Source: Meandrina meandrites
Lineage: Eukaryota > Cnidaria > Anthozoa > Scleractinia > Meandrinidae
Reading direction: 5' to 3'
NCBI GenBank assembly: GCA_963693305.1
Contig: OY855903.1
Location: 50,863,150 to 50,927,149, forward strand
DNA: 64,000 nucleotides
The position numbers and the translations under genes are program-made. Below are positions 1 through 11,600 of this stretch, piece after piece. Numbering within the stretch: position 1 is the stretch's first letter; each line of letters begins with the position of its first letter. The notes beneath the pieces are model-generated. The model did not search any database. It worked only from the letters and a program-made list of their open reading frames with translations, and was not told the DNA's origin.

Positions 1-33
1 GTTTTGTGATTGGCTAGAAAATATATGCTATTT

Positions 34-3000
34 CTATTCACTACCGACCCACACAATTGTACGAGCCCCCTTAATTCCCTTAACCATTCCTCGCATCTCT
101 TGTTTCTCGCCATCAAGAATAGCAACAGCATCCTCGCCAGTTGCTGGTGTTACTAGGTAACGAACGTTGGAGCCACAGCCAATCACGATAGAGCGCTGAG
201 TGTGGACCCAGTCCTTGTCCTGCGACGGCTTGCCGACTGCGGAAATAAACTTGACGGTTTTTATACCCGTCTGATCCACATGAAGCAAGATTATTGCCGA
301 CTGATCCTTTGACGTCACGTATACGTCATAACCCGCGTCACGTGGGTAGAAAGCGAGGCTGCTGAGTAACAGGTTTGACTCGATGTCCTGGAACAAGTAA
401 ATCTGGCCTGATGGGTCAATATACTGGGCTAAAATAGCAAAATAATTCAGCGTGATGACAAAACGGCCGTCCGGTGATGCAAATGGCAAGCCAAAATGAA
501 TTGAATTTATTGCCTTAATTTGTTCTTCTTTTAAATCCATCACTATTTGCTCTTTGGTATCACGATCTTCATTGGTGTAACACTGGATGAATGCATATCT
601 GTGGGGCTGAGACAAAGCTAGGGCAAATGTCCCGTAACACTGGTGATTGCTGAGATTGTAAAACTTTGAGTACTGCTTGGTAGCCAGGTCCACCTCATGA
701 AGGCCAGGTTCCATAATATGAGTGACGTAACCGTACTCGGTTTTCTTGTCTGTTAACTCGCAGTTTTCCCCCTCAAAGAAGCCATGCGCGGGCCTTGGGT
801 AGCTGTCAATTATTTGTGCCTTGATTGAAGTGTGGACAGTCACTTTGCTAGCTTCGTCTATCACTGAGAGAGTCCCGTTGTCGTCTTCATCCTCAGTGAG
901 GATATCAAGGGCACTACTTTCCCAACACAGGATCCAGACAGCATCCAGGGACCTTTTGAGTAAGGACAAAGAGATGATGGCTCAAAACGTTACGTGTGTA
1001 AACATACTTTTTTTCTTTTACAGTACTCCTTTTTAGTTTGTTTGTTGACCAAGAAAGTTAGTCCTGTTTTTTAGCATTATTTTTAGCTGGCCAGCCTCGA
1101 GTAGCATTATAGTATTGCATTTTCTTTTAGTGAGTAAGTAAGCAACCAAACAAGCAACCAAGTAAGTAAGTAAATAAGTTAGTAAGTAATTAAGTTAGTT
1201 AGTTAGTTAGTTAATCAGTCAGTCAGTCAGTCAGTCAGTCAGTCAGTCTTTCAATACAAAGCCAATAAGTAGGTTGTGAGAAGCAAGAGATTGATCACCA
1301 ACTATACAAACTATTATTGATAACTACGCTAATCAAGACCAGTAAGGTTATGAATTTCATATCTCCTCACCTGATATATTTCAACTGGTAGGGATAGTCG
1401 TCTGTTGCTATTATTTGAACGAATTTTTGAGCCGCAATATCCAGCACTAGGACTCGTTTCCCCAGAAAGTCCGCTGCATAGATGTATTTCAAGTTAACGC
1501 TAACAGCTCCGCCCCAGTTACACATTTTTTGTCCACCACTTGTACAAATGGGCGATGTCGTGCCATTTATGACGTCATCAGCTGCGATGTGCTTGACAGT
1601 CGATGACGTTTCAGGATCGATAACGTAAACGCCGTCGTTTGCGAAGACGTAAAATAGGTTACTCCCTGGGACAGCTAGACAAATAAGTAACAGAGATGAA
1701 TGACTGAATAAGGCTGTTAATGTATTTGCTTTCCTATGAAAAAGACGATGTTGTGTTAAAATACAAAATAAACTGAGTTAACGTTGTTTTTAACGTTTCA
1801 ATCAGAGTTCAAAGCGGGCCCTAGAGAGAAGAATCTAATTGGAAGAGAGTGATGCAAAGTGTTCGACTTCAGTGTTTGTTAAACACGAGCGATTGTGCTA
1901 TCTACCGTCGTAAAACCAAAACTAAAGTCATCACTCTGGCCAATCACAAAGGACACAGACAATCCCGTGAACCAATCAAAACTAGAAGGAATTTCACGAA
2001 GCGCGGGAAAACGTGCGCGAGCGAGTCACAATTGGTTTTGGTTTTATTCCGATTGGCTGATCGAGAGAGAGGCGCGAGTTTTTTAAACCAATCGCGTAGT
2101 AATGCAAAACTTAACGAGAATTACTCTCGACATATAAATACGATATTTTAAGGGGTTTACCTGGGGCTTCCGTGATTGGTTCTTGGACGTTTATCTCCAC
2201 TTGCTTCCGGTCCACTCCCAAGTCATTTAAGGCCTCGCATGTGTACACGCCATTGTCACCCACTCCGAGCCCCTTTATAATAAGTTCCCCTTCTTCGTTC
2301 GTCGAGATGTGATCGTTAACGTTTAACCGCATTTCATCTTTGAGCCACGTGACCGTTGGAACAGGGTAACCACGCACTGTGCATCGGAGAGTGAGATTGG
2401 AACCAAATATCGGTTGGTCATCCTTTTGCAGAATTCTAACTTCCGGTTTGCTCGCTGCAAGAAATATTCAAACCGTCATATACCAGATAAGTCGACTTGC
2501 TTCCTTATAAGAAAAAGAATATAATTTTCTTTATCAGTGAAGGTTGCTAAAAACTCAACTAAACTTACCAAGACTCCATGAAAATTCATCTTTGGAGAGA
2601 AGCCCATTTCGGTCTTTATCTGCAGCATTAAACCACTGCGACGGATGACACATGTCCGCGAGTTCTTTGATGTCGCTATACATGACGTAGTCAGTAACCA
2701 GGCTTTTGAGCTCGAAACTGCTGACGCTGTGATCGCTGTCCCTGTTATACCGGAAGAACAACTCATCGATCAAGATCTTTGACGTCACTTCCTTGTGTAG
2801 CTCCTTTTGGAAGGTTGCTAAAATGAGCTTTTTCATGTCAGATAATTTCTCTTCGGGGCAATCTAACAAAAATATATAAGAAAACAGTGCATTAGCATGA
2901 GGACAGAACCTTGTAAAGAACGCAAGGGAAACAGTGAGCAAAGCGAGCCCGTGGGGGTGGGGGCTCGTGCCTTCTACTTCGCACTGGCGTCCAGCTCACT

Positions 3001-6000
3001 CGCGATACTTTTCCCGCGAGACGATCGAAAAAAACGAGACAATCGAGGGCTGTGAACAGTCTAGTAACTAGACTAGTTAAGTTGATCCCTCCGCAGAGGA
3101 AGGGGCTTGCTCACTAGTTGGGACGCTGCTATTGTAAGTCCGCAAGTTCCCAGTTCAACTGCAAGTCTTGAACCCTGCTACTGCATGTAGATGGAGTGGT
3201 GTGAGGTAGTCCACATTTGAACTCAAAGGCCACTCGATGTAGATTTACTCTAAATAGTGAACTGGCCCGTCTTCTGACAGCTGGGAGTTTCACTATGTGC
3301 GTTTAATTTGACGTATTTATCTCATGTACTGGCGGTCTCTAACTAAGTTGCTTTACCCGCTTCACTTTTACCTTTCAAAGAATCTGTGAATCCAGCTCGG
3401 CGGAGAAGAGAATTCGACAAATCCGGCAACTTTCATTTTTGACAACTTTAACCATAGTAGGTTATAAATAAGCAAATTTTATTGGCCAATCCCCTCTATG
3501 AGATGCGCCTGCAGGGAGTCATGGGAGTTGTATTCAACAAAACATATCAAAGACTTGGCAACACTGAATACAACTACCATGATTCCTTGCACGCGCGCCT
3601 CATCGGGAAAATTGGGCATTTAAACTTACCCTTTGTTTTAGCTTGTTTCTTTAAACATTTCAAACCCCAGTCGACGCTAATCTTCTTGCCATAAACACAC
3701 GCCGTCCTGTGTAACTCGCAGTGGCTCGTGTACAAGTGTCCGTCTGTCCCACACACGCGTTTGTGTCTCTTTTTACTACATCTAGACGCACAGACACACT
3801 GTTGAGTACCATCTGACTGAATCTGGCATTCTCGACCAGATGGGCAAACCCGCTTGCAACCTACAAACATAAATAAATCAAAGATAATGTCTTACAGTTC
3901 AAGGCTAGGTGAACTTACCACTGCATCACTGATTTATAACGCTGTACAGTAATTAAATAAACAAAAAAAAATGTCGCGAATTCAGCAGAAACTTTCTTGG
4001 TCGTGCGTGGTGCGCTTTGTGTTATGGGATTGACCGGCCGGCCAGCGCCTGGGGACGAAGCAGCTGCCCAGGTGACCTCTGGACTACCGACAAAAACTCT
4101 AGGCTGTGACAAGATGGCTTCCTGCCAAGTTTAATTAGTTCTACAACAGACCCAGCTCGAAATTTTTACTCCTGATTTACATTGAACTTAAACTGGATAG
4201 TTATATTTCATTTGCACCACAAGAAAAGTTTTTAAAATAGCCGTATTTTTTACAATTTTAACTACTGAGCTGCTTGCATACCATCTTTCTTTGTTAAGTT
4301 GATTTTTCTTTCCTTTGTACCTCCATGAACCTATTCGGAAACAATAAGAAAGGAGTTGAATTATTTGATGTTAAGCACATGAGATACAATTACAAGCATT
4401 TTCCTCAGTGGTGGATCTTGGAGGAAATATGCAGCGTAAATGTAAAATTAAAACTGCCCACAGTCAAAGATAAAAGCTAGCTTCAACGAAACGCTCTTCC
4501 GCTGTGACCAAACGCGACTGAAAAGAAAAACGATAAGGTTTTGAGTTGTTTCTACTCTTTTGGTGCTTTCATCTGACGTCCGTTAAAATTTGAAAACCAC
4601 TAAAGAGAAGAAAAAAACAGAGAATCTGGAATCGAGTTTGGCAGGTCAGTTGGTAAAGATCTTTTCTTTTACAATTCTACACATAAAAACTGAAAAACAT
4701 TGACGTCTATGAGAATTCTGGTTTCGATTCAGTGCCTCATTTCAGAACAATCCTGTCCCCAGAGCCCGCTTTTCTTTTGGTCAGCACCAAGAACGCGAAC
4801 TCTGGCCAGGTCCGATTTCTGAGCATGCGCAGAGTGCTCATTATCGATCCTCAGCCAATCAGATCTGAGCATAATGGACCGAAAGTCCGCGAATCGCGGA
4901 CTTTCTCATCGGACTTGGCGAGAGTCCGCGTTTTTGGTGCTGACCAAAAGAAAAGCGGGTTCTCGGGACGAGGTTGGTTTCGGAAATGAAGTATTTTAAA
5001 ATTTATTATGTCTCGAATAAAAGTGTTTCTAAATTGTCACAAATATGTTATTTTAGATCTGGTAAAAATGAAAGCGAATGAAGGTAGAATTATTTTCGTG
5101 ATATTATGGCCGCCATATTTGTGCCCCAAAGAACTTGGCCATCAATATGGCTGCTACCGTACCGGAGTTCTGTTGTTTTCCAAAATCTATTTTCGTAATG
5201 AAACAAAAAACGCTACAATGAATAATTGGGATAAAACATTGCTTCCTACCCTCGCTATTACTCGTTAATTTCCTGTTTTCTGATGCAGTTCAAGTAACCA
5301 AACAGCTTTAATTTGCAACTTTGATCAAAATCACCAGTTACTCTCCCAGTCTTAACCCTGTCAATGTTGGACCCTTCCTAGATATGATGATAGTTTTGTG
5401 TAATATGGTTCAGAGTTCAACATCAAAATGGGGAGAGCGGAGAAAAGGAAAAACTTTGGAACCGTATTGAAAGATGCGGACTAGTTGTAGTTTATATGGA
5501 AACAACAATTTTATTCTGACTTTCGGCGTGGATTTTGCTTTGAGTCCACGCAGGAAGTTTTGCGCTTTCGAAACAGGCTGCTCTATGAATTTAAAATACA
5601 AATTGCTATTAGCTAATGGCATTCTAAGCTTTGCTTTTTTCTGTTTATATGCTCATTTTTTAAAAGCTTCTTTCCGCTGATTATCGGTTTGAATCTTTTC
5701 CAGTCAACCAATCAGGCCAATTCACATATCAACGTGGAGTACGTGATCAATCAAAATTTGACATCACACATTCTTAAGCATGAAAAAAACAGACCGTTGT
5801 TTACTGAGCCGATTAAGAAATTGTGAGTATGAGCTCTACTTGAAAGGCCTCGGCAAAGGCCTAATGTAAGTTCTGCTTACACTACATGAGCGCTTTGATT
5901 GACATCAGCAAGTTTTTTATTTGAAAATTCTCGCCCAATCAAAGAGCAAACCAGCGCACTAGATGGGGTTTTAATTGTCAAAGCTAAGTGATACCCCCAA

Positions 6001-7185
6001 AAAACCTATCAATCAAACTCTTAGTCTCTGAGAAAAACGTAAAAGTATTGTTTGTTTGTTTAGTTTAAAACCTGAAAGGGAACGCGACAGCGTTGAAAAA
6101 TTTCAAAATATAATCGGTCACGTCAACTCGGGCGAATCGAATTTAAAACAAGCCAAACATTTCCTGTACAAGCATAAGCTATCGAGTGCACTCTAATGTA
6201 TCTTAACTTAATTCATTCTGATTTTAATACAATCACAAGACGGGGTACTTAATAATTAATACCTTGGTTGCAAAACGATTAACTTTTCTTTTCAAATGCA
6301 GATTTATCTTTCACAGACGGGTTTCGCTTCTGTCGTTTGCAATTTGTGGCGTTAAAAAGTTTTTTATTCAAAAAAAGGAAGGACTGCAAAGATGATTAAA
6401 TATGCTAATAATAAATGCCTTTTCCAAGTATATATGTTTAATAATGCATGATTTACGATTCCCCAAGTATATTTATAATATTTATATGCAAATTTACCAA
6501 ACTGATTTAGATAAACTCGAATGGCTTTCTTTCAATCTCCCTTAGAAAGGGCAAACGATTCTTGTTACCATTTCGTTTCTATACTGGTGTTTGGAAATTT
6601 GAAATGAAAAACTTCGTGTTTTTGCTTCAACGGCTTGTCACGTCCAATTTTTGACTTCCCGTTGAGCCTGATTCGATTCAGTGACCGTTGTCAGCTTGCA
6701 AATGATTTGCGAAGAAAATCGTAAACATTTAATTAACAAGTTTACTCGACAAAGTTTATACCGACAATGTGCTACCTTTTTGGAATTTCAAAAGTCTTCT
6801 TGGCAAAGAAAATCTGTGTGCAGATTAAGAATTTTTAATTTTCTAATCCTCAGCTCAGTATATTGAAACAGTGTTTGATTGTTTGTCGTTTCGGAATGCG
6901 TAACAGCTACAAACATTGCTCAAGGGTAGAGATTATGCTGCGTTTTCAGCTGTTTATGGTTCCTGTATAAAGTATAAGCGATTATGACGAAAAAGATAAA
7001 ACCGAAAATATAAACTGCCTAAAAAGCTAATACACTGAAAGATGTCAGAAAGTGACTTCCGCGCGTTTTACGCGAACTGTATTTGCAAATGATTGATTCT
7101 TTAGAAGTATCGACTCACTTACCGTGGAATATAGAAGAAATGTAGAAAAGGTGATTATCGCTAAAGTCAGTGCAGTGCGCTTCAT
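34..7185 (-). CDS. FSTL5: Follistatin-related protein (FSTL4/5-like), multi-exon
   Basis: Predicted secreted extracellular protein of about 700 residues. Coding exons read on the minus strand: 7123-7185 (signal peptide beginning MKRTALTLAII), 3630-3860 (Kazal domain, VCGTDGHLYTSHC), 2569-2862 (two EF-hands; the second loop is DKDRNGLLSKDE, the first is more degenerate), 2161-2454 (one Ig domain, from TLRC to YTCEA), 1371-1674 and 34-952 (C-terminal propeller-like region, ending VWVGSE then TAG). Internal exons are phase 1-1 and the last junction is phase 2, all closing in frame. The signal exon ends in phase 0 while the Kazal exon enters in phase 1, so a small exon is missing; a 10-nt candidate lies at 4321-4330. 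The order Kazal, EF-hand, Ig, C-terminal region is that of vertebrate FSTL4/FSTL5, but only one Ig exon is seen where vertebrates have two. FSTL4 versus FSTL5 orthology cannot be decided. Only 33 bases follow the stop, so the 3' UTR leaves the window. Confidence 0.86.
1126..1250 (+). repeat. Tetranucleotide microsatellites (GTAA, TTAG, CAGT)
   Basis: Consecutive tracts of AAGT/GTAA, then TTAG, then CAGT units in an FSTL-gene intron. A simple repeat of variable length. Confidence 0.9.
1895..2090 (+). repeat. Dispersed repeat shared with 41160-41360 (copy 1)
   Basis: Shares CACAAAGGACACAGACAATC and GTGAACCAATCAAAACT with 41160-41360, in the same orientation. Both copies give similar-looking open frames (RRKTK.../CRKTK...), which are repeat-derived and not exons. 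It adjoins the Ig exon at 2161. Confidence 0.65.
3498..3606. repeat. Short MITE-like inverted repeat
   Basis: ATGGGAGTTGTATTCA at the left pairs with TGAATACAACTACCAT at the right, and the outer GATGCGCCTGCAGG pairs imperfectly with CCTTGCACGCGCGCC. It lies immediately beyond the FSTL Kazal exon end at 3630. Confidence 0.6.
4321..4330 (-). other. Candidate 10-nt micro-exon of the FSTL gene
   Basis: On the minus strand a pyrimidine-rich tract ending in AATAG precedes GTTCATGGAG, followed by GTACAA. Ten nucleotides entering in phase 0 and leaving in phase 1 would exactly join the signal-peptide exon to the Kazal exon. The donor is weak and no transcript evidence is available, so this is only a phase-compatible candidate. 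Confidence 0.25.
4752..4970. mobile_element. MITE with approximately 50-bp inverted termini
   Basis: CCCGCTTTTCTTTTGGTCAG at the left and CTGACCAAAAGAAAAGCGGG at the right are perfect complements within longer imperfect arms (4752-4803 and 4919-4970). The centre also has GCGGACTTT/CGAATCGC iterations. It lies in FSTL intron sequence. The open frame across it is an artefact. Confidence 0.75.
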
Positions 7186-8664
7186 CGCTGCCAGTGCGAG
7201 ATGGGAGTAAGCTGAAGATTTCAGCGTGCGACGGACAAACTTGAGCGTTTTACGCTACCGCGACACGCTGGGCACGCCGGAATGTTCTCTTGAAATAACA
7301 AACCGAGTGTAAAAAAGACTTCCGTTGCACACGACCAGCAATATACTTTATTACTCTTATTGTATATTGCGTTGATTTGCCAGTAGATACCAAATGTCAA
7401 CGGAGTTTGAAGACAGACAAGGAAGATGATTCCTGCGGCGATGAAAGTGTTTGCGCGTGACTTTCAGAGTAAGCAAATTTAGATGAATGTTTAAAGCTAT
7501 TTTGCATAATGCTTTGTTGAATGATTAAAAGAGCGGTCAGGCGGTTGAAAGGCATGCCAGTCAAATTGAGAAGTCTGTAGACGTAATAAAAAGTAATCGA
7601 TTTCGCTTATCAGACTTTTCAGCTGCAAGCAACGTAAGAGTTGCATGGCGCTTAATTTTACTATTAAATAAGAAGAATTTACTAGAAATTCCCAAAACGT
7701 TTTCGCAAACCAAAGACCACTAAAACTGGCGCAGAGTTTTCTCTGATAAAAATGATAAAATGGGCGTTTTCCCTTCGCATTAGGGCGCGGCCACATCCTG
7801 AACTGCTCCTAAAACAGCGGAACTCCAAGAAGATGGCGGCAAATTAAACAAATGCTAGTTTTTCGGTAGCTGCGCGCCGTTGTTCAAAAAGGGAAAGATC
7901 CGAAAGGAAGTAAAGCCGAGTGAAATAGGATTATCATCAGTGTAGTCACGGGAGTTTAATTTACTGACGCTTTTCCGAGCCGGTAAATAAACCGACGGGA
8001 ACACAACGATATTTCACAGCGATACGACAGACTGACATTTTAGAAGACAGAAAAATTTAAACCAAAGCAATTTAAATTTGTGGCTGAAATCATCTTTCTT
8101 TTTCGCCAAGAAACGTCGAAGATGAAGTAAAAAAGCGCTCATTGCGGCCAATTATTTCAAATGCTTTCCTGCTGCGGAGATCATTTAATTCATTTTATAT
8201 TTTACCGCATTTCATTGTCTATCATTTATTCATTATATTGCAAACTTTGGTTTTATTTGACAATCCTCACCTGACAATCTACAATATGCTATAATATGTA
8301 CGATTTTAATTTGTTTTAAGAACAGAATTAGAAACAAGCACCCCAATGCAAACTGACAAAAGCGTACGGTTACAAACTATTTCAAATAAATGATTGAAAA
8401 CAATATAAGCTGTTCAAAACATGCTAAATATTGCTGAATATCAAAATATCTCGTACTTATGTCACCTTACAAAATATTACAGATATTAAAAGGATAATAT
8501 TTTTAAATATTTTAGTTGCTGCGTGTAAATGAAGCGCGCGGAACGCGACAAAATGACCAAAAACCGCGAGAAACGCGGCGTTCACGCGTGTTTTGCTAAG
8601 GTGCCTGGCCTTGCAGTGCTTCGATCTGGTTGAGCTGTCATCGGGCTGGGAAAGGAAGTGTACA
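7186..8664. promoter_or_regulatory. Shared upstream region between divergent FSTL-like and LRPAP1 genes
   Basis: The FSTL-like gene starts leftward at 7185 and LRPAP1 starts rightward at 8665, so their promoters and 5' UTRs must lie in this 1.48 kb or use unseen upstream exons. The interval is AT-rich in the middle and more CpG-containing near both starts (about 7180-7320 and 8520-8600). No TATA box was identified with confidence and no other gene is seen. Confidence 0.5.
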
Positions 8665-11600
8665 ATGTTTTTCCCTTCGTTTTTACTCGCTGTTTTTCTC
8701 TTGATTAGCCAGAGCATCGCTCTGGATACAAGCAGGGGTGGTAAAGAGAGTCCATTTCGAATGAACAAACTCAATATGATTTGGAAGAAAGCGCAAAACA
8801 AGATGTCAGAGCAGAAGTTGGGCGACTTGCGTCGTATGCTGGAACTTCAAGACCGTGCAGAAATAAGGTGGAAAGATTTGAAAGCTAGGGGCGGAGACGA
8901 AGACGGTGAAATGGAAGCAATGCTACGGCAGAAGTTTTCTCGCGTACTGGAGCAGTTTGGCCTCGAAAAGCATCTTGATACCATGGGGGACGCTGCGAAC
9001 GAAATCAACAATAACAGAGCGGGCGCAGGAATGTTTGGCGATAAACGGTTGAGCGAGTTATGGGAATCTGTTCAGAAACAAGGTTTGTGGTTGTTTGTGT
9101 TACTTATAAGTTTGTTAAAAGATTCGCCGTCTGCAAAGATCAGGGAACGAAATGGACATAAGAATGTTATGTTCGGGTGTTTTATGATAAGACATCCCTA
9201 TAAATGTGCCCCGAGGGGGTACCCCCCTGGTGGTACTACAAAAATCACCAAACGGCCAGGCTGCATTTTATGTAGGTTACGCCGCGCCGAAGATCTTCGG
9301 CGTGGATTTCGAATGTTGTTGGCATACTGGCGTACAATCGTAGTCGGCACGTTTAAGCTGGCGTACAAATGACTTATTTTATATAAGAATAACAAAGAAC
9401 CTTGGCGTAGACTTTTAAAACCTTGGCGTATCTACGGCGTTGGATGTACACGGAATGCACCCTGGCCAAACTTTCACCCACTTTCTTCTACTGCCCACCT
9501 ACTTTGTTGGTGAATTCCAACCATCCCCTTGTCACGTGGAATTCACAACTCGCTAATTACGGATAGAAGAGAAATTCAATAAAAGTTTGGTTAAAAGAGT
9601 ATTTGCTATTTTTTTAAAGTGGTGGTGTTGAAATTTTGGTGCCGAATTTACATTTTGGTGTGAAAAAAAAAAAAAACAAACGTCATCTTTCAAGAGAAGC
9701 GCAGTGCTTGCAAAGAGACAGCACGCGAGACACAGGAATTTCTGGAATTTTTCGGCCCTATTCCATAGTTTGGTGATTTATTCTTGCAGTAAGTCATACA
9801 GGATGTGTGCCGCCCAATGGCCAAAGGGAGTGATATTTTGCCTTCTGATTTGATATTGGGTATGGTATATTAGAAAACCAAGGGAGCATATTAATTTCTT
9901 GGCATAGACAGATTCAGCTAGTCAACATGTAAAGGCATCTTTACTTCCACCTAATTCAGACCATGCCACGCTTCATTTGGGAGTGGTTACAAAAAATGGT
10001 GTGCAATTTGTCACACACAACGAAATGTGGATAATTTTCCACTGTAGCATGAATTTACATAATGTTAACGGGCATGCCTAAAATAAAATAGAGAAAATGT
10101 TTGAATGTCACACTTCTGTGGAAAAAGTTGATGTGGGTCAACTTTTTCCCCAGATGCAAAGCTGTCCATACATTTTCCCTATGGTATTTTACGCATGTAA
10201 AGCCATACAGATTCATGCCCATAACGTAGGTAAAAGTACATGACAGTGGAAATCCACCTTAAAGGGGCAGTATCACCAAGACTTAGTGCTACTTGAAAAT
10301 CCAATGAAGGTGTTGGTATAAATTGGAACTCCACTAATAGTTGCCTGGCATTGCTAAAATGCACTGCACTAGTCATGGAAGTTGTTTTAAACTGGTATGA
10401 CTACGAACAGGTACACTGTAGGAAAGAAGTGGTCTAAAACTAAAAAACATTGGACTGATGTTTTCAATTTCGACAGTGTTACTTGGAGAAAAATCACTAA
10501 AAACTCATTGATTATGGTTTGTTTACATCTTACAGACTGCGATTATGCCTTTTCTGTTGTTTAGAGGTTTTTGTTGATCAATGAGCAGTTCTAGCATATA
10601 GTTTACACAAAAACTTGTGATATTGCCTCTAAGCAGGGCCTCTGACAGGATGCGGTGGTGCGGATCCGCATAATTCGCTGACTTCCGCATCTTCCGCATC
10701 TTGAGAACATTTTCCGCATAAAACAGAGAAATTTGTTTCATATTAATGATTAAGCAGCTGTTTGCCACCCTCACAAACGTAAATTTCGAAGAAATTGATT
10801 ATTTTGACACAGTTTTTCTCCTAAAATAGCGACGAAAACACGGCAATTCGATCGTGAGCAATTTTTAACCTCCAGGCGTTCCACGCGTCTTTTCGTGATG
10901 GGCCTGGACACCAGTTGTCTTGTTTCGCTCGTTCGGTCGATCAAAAATTCTTCTGTGGTTACCTATAGTATATGGATAAATTTGTCATCAAAGAGACCAA
11001 GAAGAAGGATCGCCACTTCGCTGTACACTTGCCACAAGTTGACCTCACGGGCTAGACGAGCGACGAATTAGTGAAGCGAGCTTGAGGCTGCAAAGTGGCC
11101 TGTGAGCGACGTGCCATCGGGCGAAACGGCCGCAATTCGTTGCCTGCGAGCAGACTCTTGGCTTCTGAGGCAGCTCAATTTCGGCTGCATGAAAATATGT
11201 GATTTTTGGCGAGCGAAGCGAGCCGAAAATTTTCCGCATAATCCAATGTGTTTTCCGCATAATCAACACTTTCTTCCGCATAATGTTCCTGAAAATTTCC
11301 GCATAATTTGTTATTTTTTTCCGCACCCTATCAGATGCCCTGTCTAAGTCCAATTGAGGGTATTTTTAGTATAGAACAATAATTGTTGCATTCTCCCAAA
11401 TGAATCAAGATATGATCTGAATCCACCATATTCAAAAAGATGTTGACTGGTACATTCACCTATAACACTTAGTGGGTGAAAACCATAAAGGTGCTCATGA
11501 AAACGCAGAGAAAAGCTTTGCACTCGCTTTCAGTGTTTTGTGCATAGCGCCAATATTTCGACATCCATCTTTTGACATCTTCTTTCAATGTCTCTTGACA

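Noticed and set aside
3919..3941. A 23-nt exon candidate on the minus strand with excellent polypyrimidine tract, acceptor and donor in the FSTL gene
   Set aside because: Only phase 0 entry avoids a stop, and it would leave in phase 2, which does not match the Kazal exon (phase 1 entry).
3915..4112. Open frame of 65 codons on the minus strand near the FSTL Kazal exon
   Set aside because: No recognisable domain and no splice sites giving consistent phase; most likely intron sequence.
8593..8664. Upstream in-frame ATG for LRPAP1
   Set aside because: It adds 24 residues without signal-peptide character; the ATG at 8665 gives a standard signal peptide.
9083..9372. Continuation of the LRPAP1 open frame past 9082
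   Set aside because: Read-through into intron 1; the donor at 9083 joins in frame to the family-conserved GKFSPQELDDL exon.
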